This document shows positions 52,079-60,544 of a DNA stretch of 64,000 nt, piece by piece. The notes under the pieces were generated by a model that worked only from the letters and a program-made list of their open reading frames with translations, had not been told where the DNA came from and made no database searches. The stretch lies in the NCBI RefSeq assembly GCF_034372165.1, contig NZ_CP139698.1:124001-188000 (forward strand). The letters run 5' to 3'. The first letter of the stretch is position 1; every line of letters begins with the position of its first letter. The stretch comes from Christiangramia sp. OXR-203 (GTDB lineage: Bacteria > Bacteroidota > Bacteroidia > Flavobacteriales > Flavobacteriaceae). The position numbers and the translations under genes were made by a program.

Positions 52079-53443
52079 ATGCGTACATCCGGGAGCCTAC
52101 TTCTTATGTTATGGTTTATACTTTCTGTGCAGGCACAGGATGATAAACGTCCATTTGAAGATGTGAACCAGGATGATCTCGGTCTTGTGAATGATGAGTT
52201 TCAGGAGCTGTTCTTTGAAGCCCTCAAACAAAAAGGCATCGAGAATTATGAAAAAGCGATCATAGCACTGCGTAAAGCTTCAGAAATTTCTGAAGACAAC
52301 GCGGTGCTTTATTTTGAACTTGGGAAGAATTATCGGGAACTTCAGCAATTTCCGGCAGCTATTGAAAATTTTCAGAAGGCTACAGCATTAGAACCCAAAC
52401 GGGAAGCTATACTTGTTTCACTTTTCGAGACTTATGCCGCTACTCGTGATTTTGATAGTGCAATTTCCACAGTGCAAAAGCTTATTAGTTTTGATTCTGA
52501 TTATAAAGAGGACCTGGCTAATTTGTATTTGCTCAATGAAGATTACGACAATGCATTACAACTTATCGATCAACTGGATCAGGACTTAGGTGCAAATTCC
52601 TATCGAAACTCGTTACGCCGGCAGATCTATGCGAGGACCAATAATACCGATGCTCAAATTCAGAATTTAAGGCAAAGTATTGCCGCTAACCCTGAGCTGG
52701 AAAAAAATTATCTCAACCTAATTTACATGTATAGTGAGCAGGGTGAGGATGAAGAAGCGTATAATGTTGCCAATGAACTTTTGGAAAGTAATCCCGGTTC
52801 TTCTCTGGCTCATCTTGCACTCTATAAATTTCAGCTCGAAAAACAGGAGCCTGAAGCTGCTATTGCTTCCATGGAAATTGTATTTGAAAGTGAAGAAATC
52901 GATGCTGAGTCTAAATTCAAAGTGCTCAATGACTTCCTGATTTTTGTACAGGATAATCCTCAATATGAAAACCGTCTGGTAGAAGTTGCTCAAAAACTCA
53001 CTCAAATCGAGAATACACCGGGTTTGTATGAAAAACTGGGACAATTCTATCTAAAAAAAGCTGATCGGAAAAATGCACTTCGGTATTTTGAACTGGGAAT
53101 AAAGAAGAATTCTACCAATTTTGAACTTACCAGGAATACACTGTTGTTACAAATTGATCTTCAGAAATATGAAGACGTTAGAGAATTGAGCGCACAGGCG
53201 TTGGAAAATTTTCCTTCTCAACCTGTTTTATACCTATTTCAAGGGGTTGCTCTTAACAAACTTGAAAAGTTTGAGCAGGCTGAAAGCAGCTTGAAGGATG
53301 GGCTGGATTACCTGGTCGATGATATTAGAATGGAAGCCGATTTCTATGCACAGCTTTCTTTTAGCTATCATGGTATGAATAATGCAGGATTGGCGAATGA
53401 ATATCGCGCTAAAGCGGAGGAATTACTTAAAGAAATAAATTGA
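52079..53443 (+). CDS. TPR-repeat protein, exported
   Basis: This 454-residue protein begins with a signal peptide (MRTSGSLLLMLWFILSVQAQ), then multiple TPR-like helix pairs (about 40-440; for example ALRKASEISEDNAVLYFELGK and NYRELQQFPAAIENFQKA). It is probably a periplasmic scaffold. The ATGA stop/start overlap couples it to the DUF4292 lipoprotein gene, which in turn overlaps the EnvC-like gene, so the three may work on one envelope process (inference). Confidence 0.85.
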   Translation: MRTSGSLLLMLWFILSVQAQDDKRPFEDVNQDDLGLVNDEFQELFFEALKQKGIENYEKAIIALRKASEISEDNAVLYFELGKNYRELQQFPAAIENFQKATALEPKREAILVSLFETYAATRDFDSAISTVQKLISFDSDYKEDLANLYLLNEDYDNALQLIDQLDQDLGANSYRNSLRRQIYARTNNTDAQIQNLRQSIAANPELEKNYLNLIYMYSEQGEDEEAYNVANELLESNPGSSLAHLALYKFQLEKQEPEAAIASMEIVFESEEIDAESKFKVLNDFLIFVQDNPQYENRLVEVAQKLTQIENTPGLYEKLGQFYLKKADRKNALRYFELGIKKNSTNFELTRNTLLLQIDLQKYEDVRELSAQALENFPSQPVLYLFQGVALNKLEKFEQAESSLKDGLDYLVDDIRMEADFYAQLSFSYHGMNNAGLANEYRAKAEELLKEIN

Positions 53444-54216
53444 TGATTAGAAGAATAGTAACACTGGTATTTATGGCGGTAATTATAGCTTCCTGCGGAA
53501 GTTCCCGTCGTGCCGGAAAAATCGTTACAAAGAACACAGAAGCTGTTTCCATTATTAAAAAGCACTATGCTGAAGAAGCCGATTATAAGACCGCTTCCGG
53601 GAAATTAAGAGCAGTGTACCAGGACGATGAAAAAACACAATCTGTAAACCTTAGTTTTAGAATGGAAAAGGACAAGGCGATCTGGATGAGTGCGAGTATT
53701 CTCGGTTTTCCTGTTGCTAAAGTTTATATCACACCAAATAGTGTGAGCTATTATGAAAAGGTGACTCAGAGTTATTTTGATGGTGACTTCAGGTTAGTTA
53801 GTGATTTCCTTGGGACTCCGCTGGATTTTCAAAAACTTCAGAATCTGCTGATCGGGCAGGCGATCTATGATCTTCGTACTGAAGAATATGATTTCACACA
53901 ATCTCCAAGAGGGTTTCAGTTCGTTCAGGAAGAAGAATCTGCTGATATGAAAAAAATGTTCCTGCTGGATAGTCGTACTTTGAAAGCAGCGGCTCAGCAA
54001 CTGGCACAGGTTTCAGAAAACAGAAGTCTTACGGTTACCTATTCAGATTACCAGGTGGTAGATGGTATTGTCTTTCCTGAGGAGATTCGTATTATCGCCA
54101 ATGAAGGAGGAAGCAGCACCAATATTGAAATTACCTACAGAAGCATCAATTTCAATGAGGAAGTTAGTTTTCCTTTCGATATCCCCTCTGGTTACGAAGA
54201 AATAAGCTTGAAATGA
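53440..54216 (+). CDS. DUF4292 lipoprotein (LolB/LolA-like fold proposed)
   Basis: This 258-residue lipoprotein has lipobox VIIASC (Cys at about 19). The mature domain reads TASGKLRAVYQDDEKTQSVNLSFRMEKDKAIWMSAS, GFPVAKVYITPNSVSYYEK and ITYRSINFNEEVSFPFDIP. This strand pattern recalls the LolA/LolB lipoprotein-carrier fold. I recall DUF4292 being placed near that clan but could not check. It overlaps both neighbours by 4 nt (ATGA). Confidence 0.75.
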   Translation: MMIRRIVTLVFMAVIIASCGSSRRAGKIVTKNTEAVSIIKKHYAEEADYKTASGKLRAVYQDDEKTQSVNLSFRMEKDKAIWMSASILGFPVAKVYITPNSVSYYEKVTQSYFDGDFRLVSDFLGTPLDFQKLQNLLIGQAIYDLRTEEYDFTQSPRGFQFVQEEESADMKKMFLLDSRTLKAAAQQLAQVSENRSLTVTYSDYQVVDGIVFPEEIRIIANEGGSSTNIEITYRSINFNEEVSFPFDIPSGYEEISLK

Positions 54217-55436
54217 TTAGAATGAAGGCTTCAAATGTATTGATTATTCTACTGCTTTGCTTAGGTGGTATGCAGTTTAGCTATGCCCAAACAGATCGTG
54301 AAGAACTGGAAAAAAGGCGTATTCAGCTTAGAAATGAGATCACCAGGATCAATGAGCTTAGAATTTCCAACCAGAAGAAGCAACGCTCGGTGCTTGTACA
54401 GGTGGAAGATCTTGGACAACAAATAAAAAGCACCGAAGATCTTATAAAACTAACCAACCAGCAGGCGAATTTGCTCACAAGGGAAATTACGACCAATACG
54501 AATAAAATTGGTGCGCTTAGAAAGGAACTGGAACAGCTTAAGGAAGATTATGCCCGAATGATCGAGAAAAGCTACAAGAGCAAGTCTCAGCAAAGCAGGG
54601 TGATGTTCTTGCTGTCTTCTCAGAACTTCCTGCAGGCATATAAACGAATTCAGTATATGAAGCAGTATACCAATTATCGTAAACAGCAAGGAGAAGAGAT
54701 CAAGGCTAATACGATAGAATTGCAACAATTGAATTCCAGGTTGGTTCAGCAAAAAGAAGAAAAGCAGAAACTAATTGCTGAAAATAGAAAAACCAGGGCT
54801 CAGTTAGAACAAAATAGAAAATCTCAGCAAGAACTTGTTTCCACGATCAAAAAACGTGAAGGTGAATTTGCGAGTCAGTTAAAAAGCAAACAGAGAGAGA
54901 TCGACGAAATCGACAGGGCGATCGATCGAATGATTCGCGAATCCATTGCCAATGCAAATAAAGAGAGCGGTTCAAGCTCAAGAAGTACTTATGAACTTAC
55001 TCCGGAAGCGAAAGCACTGGCGACTGATTTCAATAATAACAAGGGAAAATTGCCTTGGCCGGTGAAATCTGGTGTGGTGACGATGAAGTTTGGAAAACAG
55101 CCACATCCTGTAGTAAGTTCGGTAATGGTTAATAACAATGGAGTACGAATTGATACTGATAAAGGTGGAAAGGCGCGTGCTGTTTTTAATGGAACTGTTA
55201 GCGAAGTGCAGGCGGTGAAAGGTGCGAATAAAGCGGTGATGGTTAGACACGGTGATTTTATTACGATCTATAACAACCTTGAGAACGTTTTTGTGAAAAA
55301 AGGGGACACGGTAAGGACAGAGCAGGAGATAGGAGAGATCGCAACCAGTAGAACTACCGGGAAAACGACTCTGCATTTTCTATTGTATAAGAACGATCAA
55401 AAAATGGATCCGGCAGGATGGATCTATAGAATGTAA
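54213..55436 (+). CDS. EnvC-like murein hydrolase activator with degenerate M23 domain
   Basis: This 407-residue exported protein has a signal peptide (to about residue 26, SYAQ), a long coiled coil (about 28-240) and a C-terminal M23/LytM fold (about 275-405). The zinc site looks dead. The first His position reads VNNNGVRIDT (Asn for His) and the HxH motif reads TTLHFLL (Thr for the first His). Such LytM proteins activate amidases (EnvC, NlpD) rather than cut peptidoglycan. Compare the intact site of the M23 peptidase at 23425. Position after the DUF4292 gene is coupled. Confidence 0.85.
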   Translation: MIRMKASNVLIILLLCLGGMQFSYAQTDREELEKRRIQLRNEITRINELRISNQKKQRSVLVQVEDLGQQIKSTEDLIKLTNQQANLLTREITTNTNKIGALRKELEQLKEDYARMIEKSYKSKSQQSRVMFLLSSQNFLQAYKRIQYMKQYTNYRKQQGEEIKANTIELQQLNSRLVQQKEEKQKLIAENRKTRAQLEQNRKSQQELVSTIKKREGEFASQLKSKQREIDEIDRAIDRMIRESIANANKESGSSSRSTYELTPEAKALATDFNNNKGKLPWPVKSGVVTMKFGKQPHPVVSSVMVNNNGVRIDTDKGGKARAVFNGTVSEVQAVKGANKAVMVRHGDFITIYNNLENVFVKKGDTVRTEQEIGEIATSRTTGKTTLHFLLYKNDQKMDPAGWIYRM

Positions 55437-55488
55437 TTTCAACGCAACCTTATGGGTTTGAAAGCATCTAGTGAATAGAATCTAACCT

Positions 55489-56190
55489 ATGAGTTCAGAA
55501 AAATTTGGTTACACGCGTGCGTTTATAGTGTTTATGCTACTGTTACTACAGGGATGTACACCTGTTTCTATAGAAAATAATAAACGAATTCTGGTACAGG
55601 GAAAATTTGTAACTCCTGAAGGCAATGCTTTACAGGGAATCCGGGTAAGTACAAAAACAGATATCAATGGTTTTTTAAGCCGGGGACAGGGCACACTTTC
55701 TGAAGTTGTAAGTGATGAAAACGGTGATATTTCTATGGTCTCTCTGGATGTTGATCCTGAAATTTTGTGCCTGGATATTAAAAATACTTCTAATGATCGA
55801 AGGTTGCAGAGTTTTACAGTTTGTGATTCTTCATTCAGCAGGAAGGAAACATTGTTGGATCTTGGTGAATTTGAGCTGAAAGAAATCATAGAAACGAGCA
55901 TAATCATTCGGCATAATTCAGATGTTTATTATACGTTGAGGTCTGAAGCATCTTCAGTACGAATTGGTATTGAAGATTGGAATGAATTAAGCTCTTACGA
56001 TGATTTAGACCTGGCTTCGAAATATACAACCCGGGAATCCTTTCTGAGTTCTGAAAATCAGATTGATACTTTAAGAGTCACCACCACTAATAATTCTACT
56101 GTTTATTTAAAATTACAAAGCGCTCAGGAAGAATATATTTATGAATTTGAGGTGAACGAAATCGATGAAAGCTATGAGATCGATCTTTAG
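55489..56190 (+). CDS. Lipoprotein with carboxypeptidase-regulatory-like domain, unknown function
   Basis: This 233-residue lipoprotein (LLLLQGC, Cys at about 23) has a mature N-terminal part (ILVQGKFVTPEGNALQGIRV) resembling the CarboxypepD-regulatory-like/beta-sandwich domains common in Bacteroidota surface lipoproteins. The C-terminal half (about 130-233) is beta-rich and acidic. No enzyme motif is seen. The last 26 bp overlap the next gene, which begins in another frame. Confidence 0.65.
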   Translation: MSSEKFGYTRAFIVFMLLLLQGCTPVSIENNKRILVQGKFVTPEGNALQGIRVSTKTDINGFLSRGQGTLSEVVSDENGDISMVSLDVDPEILCLDIKNTSNDRRLQSFTVCDSSFSRKETLLDLGEFELKEIIETSIIIRHNSDVYYTLRSEASSVRIGIEDWNELSSYDDLDLASKYTTRESFLSSENQIDTLRVTTTNNSTVYLKLQSAQEEYIYEFEVNEIDESYEIDL

Positions 56191-56794
56191 GCTCATAATA
56201 GTGCTGGTTGTTTGTTCAACTGTTTCTTTGAAAGCACAGGAGCAGGACAGCACAAAATTTTCTCCACATCATTTCAATCGTATACAGTTGGATCCGGAAC
56301 TTAGCATGTTTACAGCAATAGGAGATAACTTTTTAAAGGATGCTTATGATCTCAAAACCGGAACCGGCCTTACTGCCGACTTTTATCTCCATAAGAACTG
56401 GTACATAGGAACTCGATTTTTGAATATAAATACGCAGATAGTCAAGCCTGAAAATATTGGTGACATCAAGAACACAAAAATCTTTACATTCGGTGTTCAG
56501 GGTGCTTATGTTTATGAATTTACCGAGCGTCTATATCTGGATCTAATTGCTGGATTTGGTTCTACCGGCTATTATCATGATTCAAAATTTGGAACGAACT
56601 TTAGAGATTCGGCCACCAGTATTTGGGGGGGGCCAAAAATCAGTTATCGCATCAATAATTTCTTCGGAATATTCCTGGGAAGTGAATTTAGAAGAGATTT
56701 TATGAATATTAAAGTCACCGAACAGCTGAATGATTATTTTGGTAACGCAAACTTATTGAGTATAAGAGCAGGGGTGCGGTTTATCACGCACTAA
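56165..56794 (+). CDS. Probable outer-membrane beta-barrel protein
   Basis: This 209-residue protein has a signal peptide (SIFRLIIVLVVCSTVSLKAQ). The mature chain alternates hydrophobic and polar residues, with aromatic-rich strand ends (FYLHKNWYIGTRFLNI, FTFGVQGAYVYEF, RLYLDLIAGFGSTGYYHD), typical of a small outer-membrane barrel. ATG 56165 or ATG 56174 (MRSIFRL) may be the true start. It overlaps the preceding lipoprotein gene and is convergent with the thioesterase gene, sharing a CTAA stop overlap. Confidence 0.7.
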   Translation: MKAMRSIFRLIIVLVVCSTVSLKAQEQDSTKFSPHHFNRIQLDPELSMFTAIGDNFLKDAYDLKTGTGLTADFYLHKNWYIGTRFLNINTQIVKPENIGDIKNTKIFTFGVQGAYVYEFTERLYLDLIAGFGSTGYYHDSKFGTNFRDSATSIWGGPKISYRINNFFGIFLGSEFRRDFMNIKVTEQLNDYFGNANLLSIRAGVRFITH

Positions 56795-57306
56795 TCTTTG
56801 TCAAAAAGAGCCTTAAGTTCAGTAGCATCACTAGGTTTCATTTTACCAGCAAGCACAAGACTTAATTGCTTTCTGCGCAAGGCAGCGGCAAATCTTTCTT
56901 TTTCAAGATCAGTTTCCGGCTCTAGCTGTGGGATTTGAATTGGAGTTCCGGTTTCGTCTACCGCTACAAAAGTATAAATTGCTTCATTTGCTTTTGTTCT
57001 ACGACCACTTTCACGGTCTTCCACCCAAACATCAATGAAGATCTCCATGGAACTCTTAAAAGCTCTTGAAACAGCTGCCTCAACGGTTACAACACTTCCT
57101 AAAGGAATCGCTTTATTAAAAGCTACGTGATTGACTGAAGCAGTTACTACGATCCTACGACTATGACGTCTTGCGGCGATACTGGCTGCACGATCCATTC
57201 TTGCCAGTAGTTCACCACCAAAAAGATTGTTCAGCGGATTCGTTTCACTGGGTAAAACAAGATCTGTAAGTGTAGTACGAGATTCATTAGGTGATTTAGC
57301 CTCCAT
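56791..57306 (-). CDS. Acyl-CoA thioesterase (hotdog fold)
   Basis: This 171-residue hotdog-fold thioesterase has NPLNNLFGGELLARMDRAASIAARRHS (catalytic Asn/Asp helix region, about 23-48), ASVNHVAFNKAIPLGSVVTVEA and VDVWVEDRESGRRTKANEAIYTFVAVDE, typical of the BACH/YciA-type acyl-CoA hydrolases. It should release CoA from acyl-CoA in the cytoplasm. Its stop overlaps the convergent barrel gene. A -7 element lies 14 nt upstream. Confidence 0.9.
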   Translation of the reverse strand: MEAKSPNESRTTLTDLVLPSETNPLNNLFGGELLARMDRAASIAARRHSRRIVVTASVNHVAFNKAIPLGSVVTVEAAVSRAFKSSMEIFIDVWVEDRESGRRTKANEAIYTFVAVDETGTPIQIPQLEPETDLEKERFAAALRRKQLSLVLAGKMKPSDATELKALFDKD

Positions 57307-57319
57307 GTAAGATTTTTTG

Positions 57320-57327
57320 CAAAAATA
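57320..57327 (-). promoter_or_regulatory. -7 element for the thioesterase gene (TATTTTTG)
   Basis: TATTTTTG on the minus strand lies 14 nt before the thioesterase ATG. Confidence 0.45.
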
Positions 57328-57367
57328 GGGAGGTTAGCGGTAATTTCGCAGTTAACGAACTATTAAA

Positions 57368-58297
57368 TTACAGTTCCTGAACCAATAACCAGGCTGCATC
57401 ATTCGTTTTCTTAACCGCATAAAGTTTATTGATCGCCTCTCTTCTGGTTTGATGACTGGAATAAACTACCTGGTGAAGGCCATATTTATTAGATCCTAGT
57501 AATCGGGCTTTGAAACCTTCTGCTCTAAGTTCATCAACTTTGGTTTGTGCGTTTTCTTCAACTCGAAATGCTCCTGCAACAACATGATAGTTCCCAGATT
57601 GTTTTTCTACTTCGAAAGTAACCGCTGGTAGTGGGTTGTCTATTACAAAGGTTGCCTGTTGTATTTGTTCCTGAAGCTGAGTTTCTGCCTCCTGCTGTTC
57701 AGCAATATTATGTTTTGTAACCTGGCTGCTGTAAATGTTAAGTCCGGCAAAACTTGAAACTCCAAGGGCTATTAGGCCAATCGCGGCATATTTCCAAATG
57801 GATGATCGCTTGCTTTCAGGAGTGAAAGTAATAGGGGCTTTTTCCTCAAGTTCTGATACCTGTTGTTTGTAAGCCTCTCTATTAACCGGCAAGGCTTTGT
57901 AAGTATCCAGACCAAAGGACTGCGTGAGAAAGTTTACATTCGTAACAGGTTCAAATTGCAGTTTATCCTCACTATCCAGGTAAAGCTCTCCAATATTCTC
58001 GAGCCTGGCTTTAGAAGCATTTTGTAAAGAAGATTCCAGGTCATATACGTACTCCTGGATCATGTTATTTGCAGTCTGATATTTTACATTCTCGACCTCA
58101 GCAATATAATTTGCAAGTAGCCCATCATTTTTGATAAGCTGCCTGTTGAATGAGATCACCTTTTTTGGAGGAAAGAACTCATTGGAATTTTCATCGATAA
58201 AAGCTGATTGCTTCTGGGCCAGGAAGGCACCAAAACCGGGAAGAACTACACATTCATAACGGTAAAGCAGGTCCTGTATGTAATTGGAAATATTCAT
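57368..58297 (-). CDS. HU-like (CCDC81-type) domain plus SPOR domain protein
   Basis: This 309-residue protein starts MNISNYIQDLLYRYECVVLPGFGAF. The N-terminal domain (about 1-120) resembles the HU-CCDC81-like domain of Bacteroidota proteins, followed by a linker, a TM helix (about 168-186, YAAIGLIALGVSSFAGLN), and a C-terminal SPOR domain (about 230-309, NYHVVAGAFRVEENAQTKVDELRAEG) that binds denuded peptidoglycan. The N-terminus would be cytoplasmic and the SPOR domain periplasmic. Start at 58297 is preferred over a TTG three codons upstream. It is divergent from dprA. Confidence 0.85.
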   Translation of the reverse strand: MNISNYIQDLLYRYECVVLPGFGAFLAQKQSAFIDENSNEFFPPKKVISFNRQLIKNDGLLANYIAEVENVKYQTANNMIQEYVYDLESSLQNASKARLENIGELYLDSEDKLQFEPVTNVNFLTQSFGLDTYKALPVNREAYKQQVSELEEKAPITFTPESKRSSIWKYAAIGLIALGVSSFAGLNIYSSQVTKHNIAEQQEAETQLQEQIQQATFVIDNPLPAVTFEVEKQSGNYHVVAGAFRVEENAQTKVDELRAEGFKARLLGSNKYGLHQVVYSSHQTRREAINKLYAVKKTNDAAWLLVQEL

Positions 58298-58303
58298 CGA
58301 GTG

Positions 58304-58311
58304 CAAAAATA
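58304..58311 (-). promoter_or_regulatory. -7 element for the HU/SPOR gene (TATTTTTG)
   Basis: TATTTTTG on the minus strand lies only 6 nt before the ATG, implying a leaderless or nearly leaderless mRNA, or a chance match. Confidence 0.4.
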
Positions 58312-58396
58312 TAGGTTAAAGACAGTTAGTTAAAGTTACCTAAACAAATTTTATTAACAAATGTTTTTTTCTGTAAATTTCGTCAAATTATCCTGA

Positions 58397-59500
58397 ATGG
58401 AACCTGATCAACTTTTGTATACCCTGGCACTGCAACATGTTCCAAATCTGGGAGATAGCACAGCTAAAAAATTAATAAGACATTTTGGTTCTGCGGAAAA
58501 CGTTTTTAAAGAAAAAAAGTCTAGTCTATTGAAAATTGATGGTATTGGGAAGACCAGGATCAGTGAAATTGAGAACCCAATGCATCTGAAGGAAGCTGAA
58601 AAGGAACTTGGTTTTATTCACAAGAATAAGATTAGCGTAAGCTATTTCAAAGAAGATAGCTATCCTGAAAAGCTCAAACATTGCCAGGATTCGCCCCTGC
58701 TGTTATTTAGCCGTGGAACCATAAACCTCAACAGGAAGCGAATTCTCAGTATCGTTGGGACTCGACAGATCAGTTCACATGGAATCTCCTATTGCGAACA
58801 GCTTATAGAAGATCTCGCACCTTTAGAACCGGTTATTATCTCAGGATTTGCATACGGAACCGATATTACGGCTCATAAAGCAGCCATCAGGAATAATCTA
58901 CAAACCGTAGCCTGCCTGGCTCACGGACTGAACCAGATCTATCCAAAAGCTCATAAAAAGTATATGACCGAAATGGAGGAGAACGGAGGGTTTTTTACCG
59001 ATTTCTGGAGTAGCGATACTTTTGATCGTAATAATTTCCTGAAAAGAAACCGGATCATTGCCGGCTTGAGCGAAGCTACTGTAGTAATTGAGAGTGCCGA
59101 AAAAGGAGGAGCATTGGTAACGGCCGATATTGCTAATTCCTATGATAGAGAGGTTTTTGCTGTGCCGGGTAGACCGGGAGACAAGTCAAGTATAGGCTGT
59201 AATGAACTAATTAAAAGTCAGAATGCTAGAGTACTTACTTCCGCAGCAGATATTGCATATATGCTTAACTGGCGGAATAATGAAAATGATCTAAAACCAG
59301 TTCAGAAGAAATTATTTATTGATCTTGGAGCAGAAGAACAACTCTTATATGACCAGTTGCAACTTCAGGGAAAAACTGAATTGGATCTGCTGGCACTTCA
59401 GTGTAAAATACCAACTTTTAAAACGGCGTCATTATTACTGAGTATGGAATTGAAGGGAGCGGTAAGACCACTCCCTGGTAAGTTATTTGAGATCGCGTAG
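58397..59500 (+). CDS. dprA: DNA processing protein DprA
   Basis: This 367-residue protein loads RecA on incoming single-stranded DNA. An N-terminal HhH/SAM-like region (QHVPNLGDSTAKKLIRHFG, about 13-31) is followed by the Rossmann DprA domain with SIVGTRQISSHG (about 117-128), ISGFAYGTDITAH, and RNRIIAGLSEATVVIESAEKGGALVTA, which are diagnostic, and a C-terminal winged-helix-like end. The stop lies 2 nt from the convergent trpS stop. No other competence gene is nearby. Confidence 0.95.
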   Translation: MEPDQLLYTLALQHVPNLGDSTAKKLIRHFGSAENVFKEKKSSLLKIDGIGKTRISEIENPMHLKEAEKELGFIHKNKISVSYFKEDSYPEKLKHCQDSPLLLFSRGTINLNRKRILSIVGTRQISSHGISYCEQLIEDLAPLEPVIISGFAYGTDITAHKAAIRNNLQTVACLAHGLNQIYPKAHKKYMTEMEENGGFFTDFWSSDTFDRNNFLKRNRIIAGLSEATVVIESAEKGGALVTADIANSYDREVFAVPGRPGDKSSIGCNELIKSQNARVLTSAADIAYMLNWRNNENDLKPVQKKLFIDLGAEEQLLYDQLQLQGKTELDLLALQCKIPTFKTASLLLSMELKGAVRPLPGKLFEIA

Positions 59501-59502
59501 GC

Positions 59503-60471
59503 TTAGTAACCTAATTTGGTTCTAACTTTAGCCAGTACTTCATTCGCTACATTTTTAGCTTTTTCTGCTCCAATCGATAGTGCTTTGTCAACTTCTTCCA
59601 GATTATTGATATAGTATTCGTACTTCTCACGTGGTTCAGCGAATTTATCCCGAACAAGTTCGAACAATGCCTGTTTGGCGTGACCGTAACCATAGCCACC
59701 TGCTTCGTAGTTCTTCCTCATTTCAACTATTTGCTCTTCAGAAGCCATAATCTTATAAAGGGCAAATACATTACAGGTATCAGGATCTTTTGGTTCTTCC
59801 AGCGGAGTACTGTCTGTAGCAATTCCCATGATCTGCTTTCTTAGCTTCTTATCGGTCTGGAAAATATTGATCGTATTTTCTTTTGATTTGCTCATTTTCG
59901 CACCATCAGTTCCAGGAATGTACATGGTCTCTTCCTGTACATTACCTTCAGGAATTACAAATACATCGCCCATTTTTGCGTGGAAGCGGGAAGCAACATC
60001 CCGGGTCATCTCGATATGCTGCAATTGATCTTTCCCTACCGGAACAATTTCAGCGTCATAAAGAAGAATATCGGCCGCCATAAGCATAGGATAGGTAAAT
60101 AAACCACTATTCACATCTTCAAGACGATCTGCCTTATCCTTAAATGAATGCGCAAGGGTTAGCCTCTGAAACGGAAAGAAACAACTTAGATACCAGGAAA
60201 GTTCAGCAACCTGCGGGATATCAGACTGGCGATAAAAAACACTTCTTTCAATATCTAGTCCACAGGCAAGCCATGTCGCTGCTACAGAATAAGTGTTTTG
60301 ACGTAGGGTCTCGGCATCTTTGATCTGGGTAAGCGAATGCAGATCTGCAATAAAAATAAAGGAATCATTTTTAGGATCATTCGCCATATTAATGGCGGGC
60401 ATGATGGCACCTAGTAAATTCCCCAAATGCGGGGTTCCTGTACTCTGTACTCCTGTAAGTATTCTTGACAT
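59503..60471 (-). CDS. trpS: Tryptophanyl-tRNA synthetase
   Basis: This 322-residue class I synthetase charges tRNA-Trp. It has the HIGH-like TGTPHLGNLLGAI (about 11-23), KMSKS in GAKMSKSKENTI (about 192-203), and the QYIEMTRD-like region DQLQHIEMTRDVA. Length is normal. It is divergent from the PlsC-type gene; promoters for both lie in the 73-bp spacer. Confidence 0.96.
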   Translation of the reverse strand: MSRILTGVQSTGTPHLGNLLGAIMPAINMANDPKNDSFIFIADLHSLTQIKDAETLRQNTYSVAATWLACGLDIERSVFYRQSDIPQVAELSWYLSCFFPFQRLTLAHSFKDKADRLEDVNSGLFTYPMLMAADILLYDAEIVPVGKDQLQHIEMTRDVASRFHAKMGDVFVIPEGNVQEETMYIPGTDGAKMSKSKENTINIFQTDKKLRKQIMGIATDSTPLEEPKDPDTCNVFALYKIMASEEQIVEMRKNYEAGGYGYGHAKQALFELVRDKFAEPREKYEYYINNLEEVDKALSIGAEKAKNVANEVLAKVRTKLGY

Positions 60472-60491
60472 GGACTTTTCGAATTTTCCTG

Positions 60492-60499
60492 CAAAGGTA
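60492..60499 (-). promoter_or_regulatory. -7 element for trpS (TACCTTTG)
   Basis: TACCTTTG on the minus strand lies 21 nt before the trpS ATG. Confidence 0.5.
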
Positions 60500-60532
60500 A
60501 ATTTTTTATAGAACTCCTTCCTTTCATTTTAC

Positions 60533-60540
60533 TACTTTTG
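60533..60540 (+). promoter_or_regulatory. -7 element near the PlsC-type gene (TACTTTTG)
   Basis: TACTTTTG lies only 4 nt before the first possible ATG of the acyltransferase gene. If used, transcription would begin at or after that ATG and favour the ATG at 60560. Confidence 0.45.
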
Positions 60541-60544
60541 ACGC

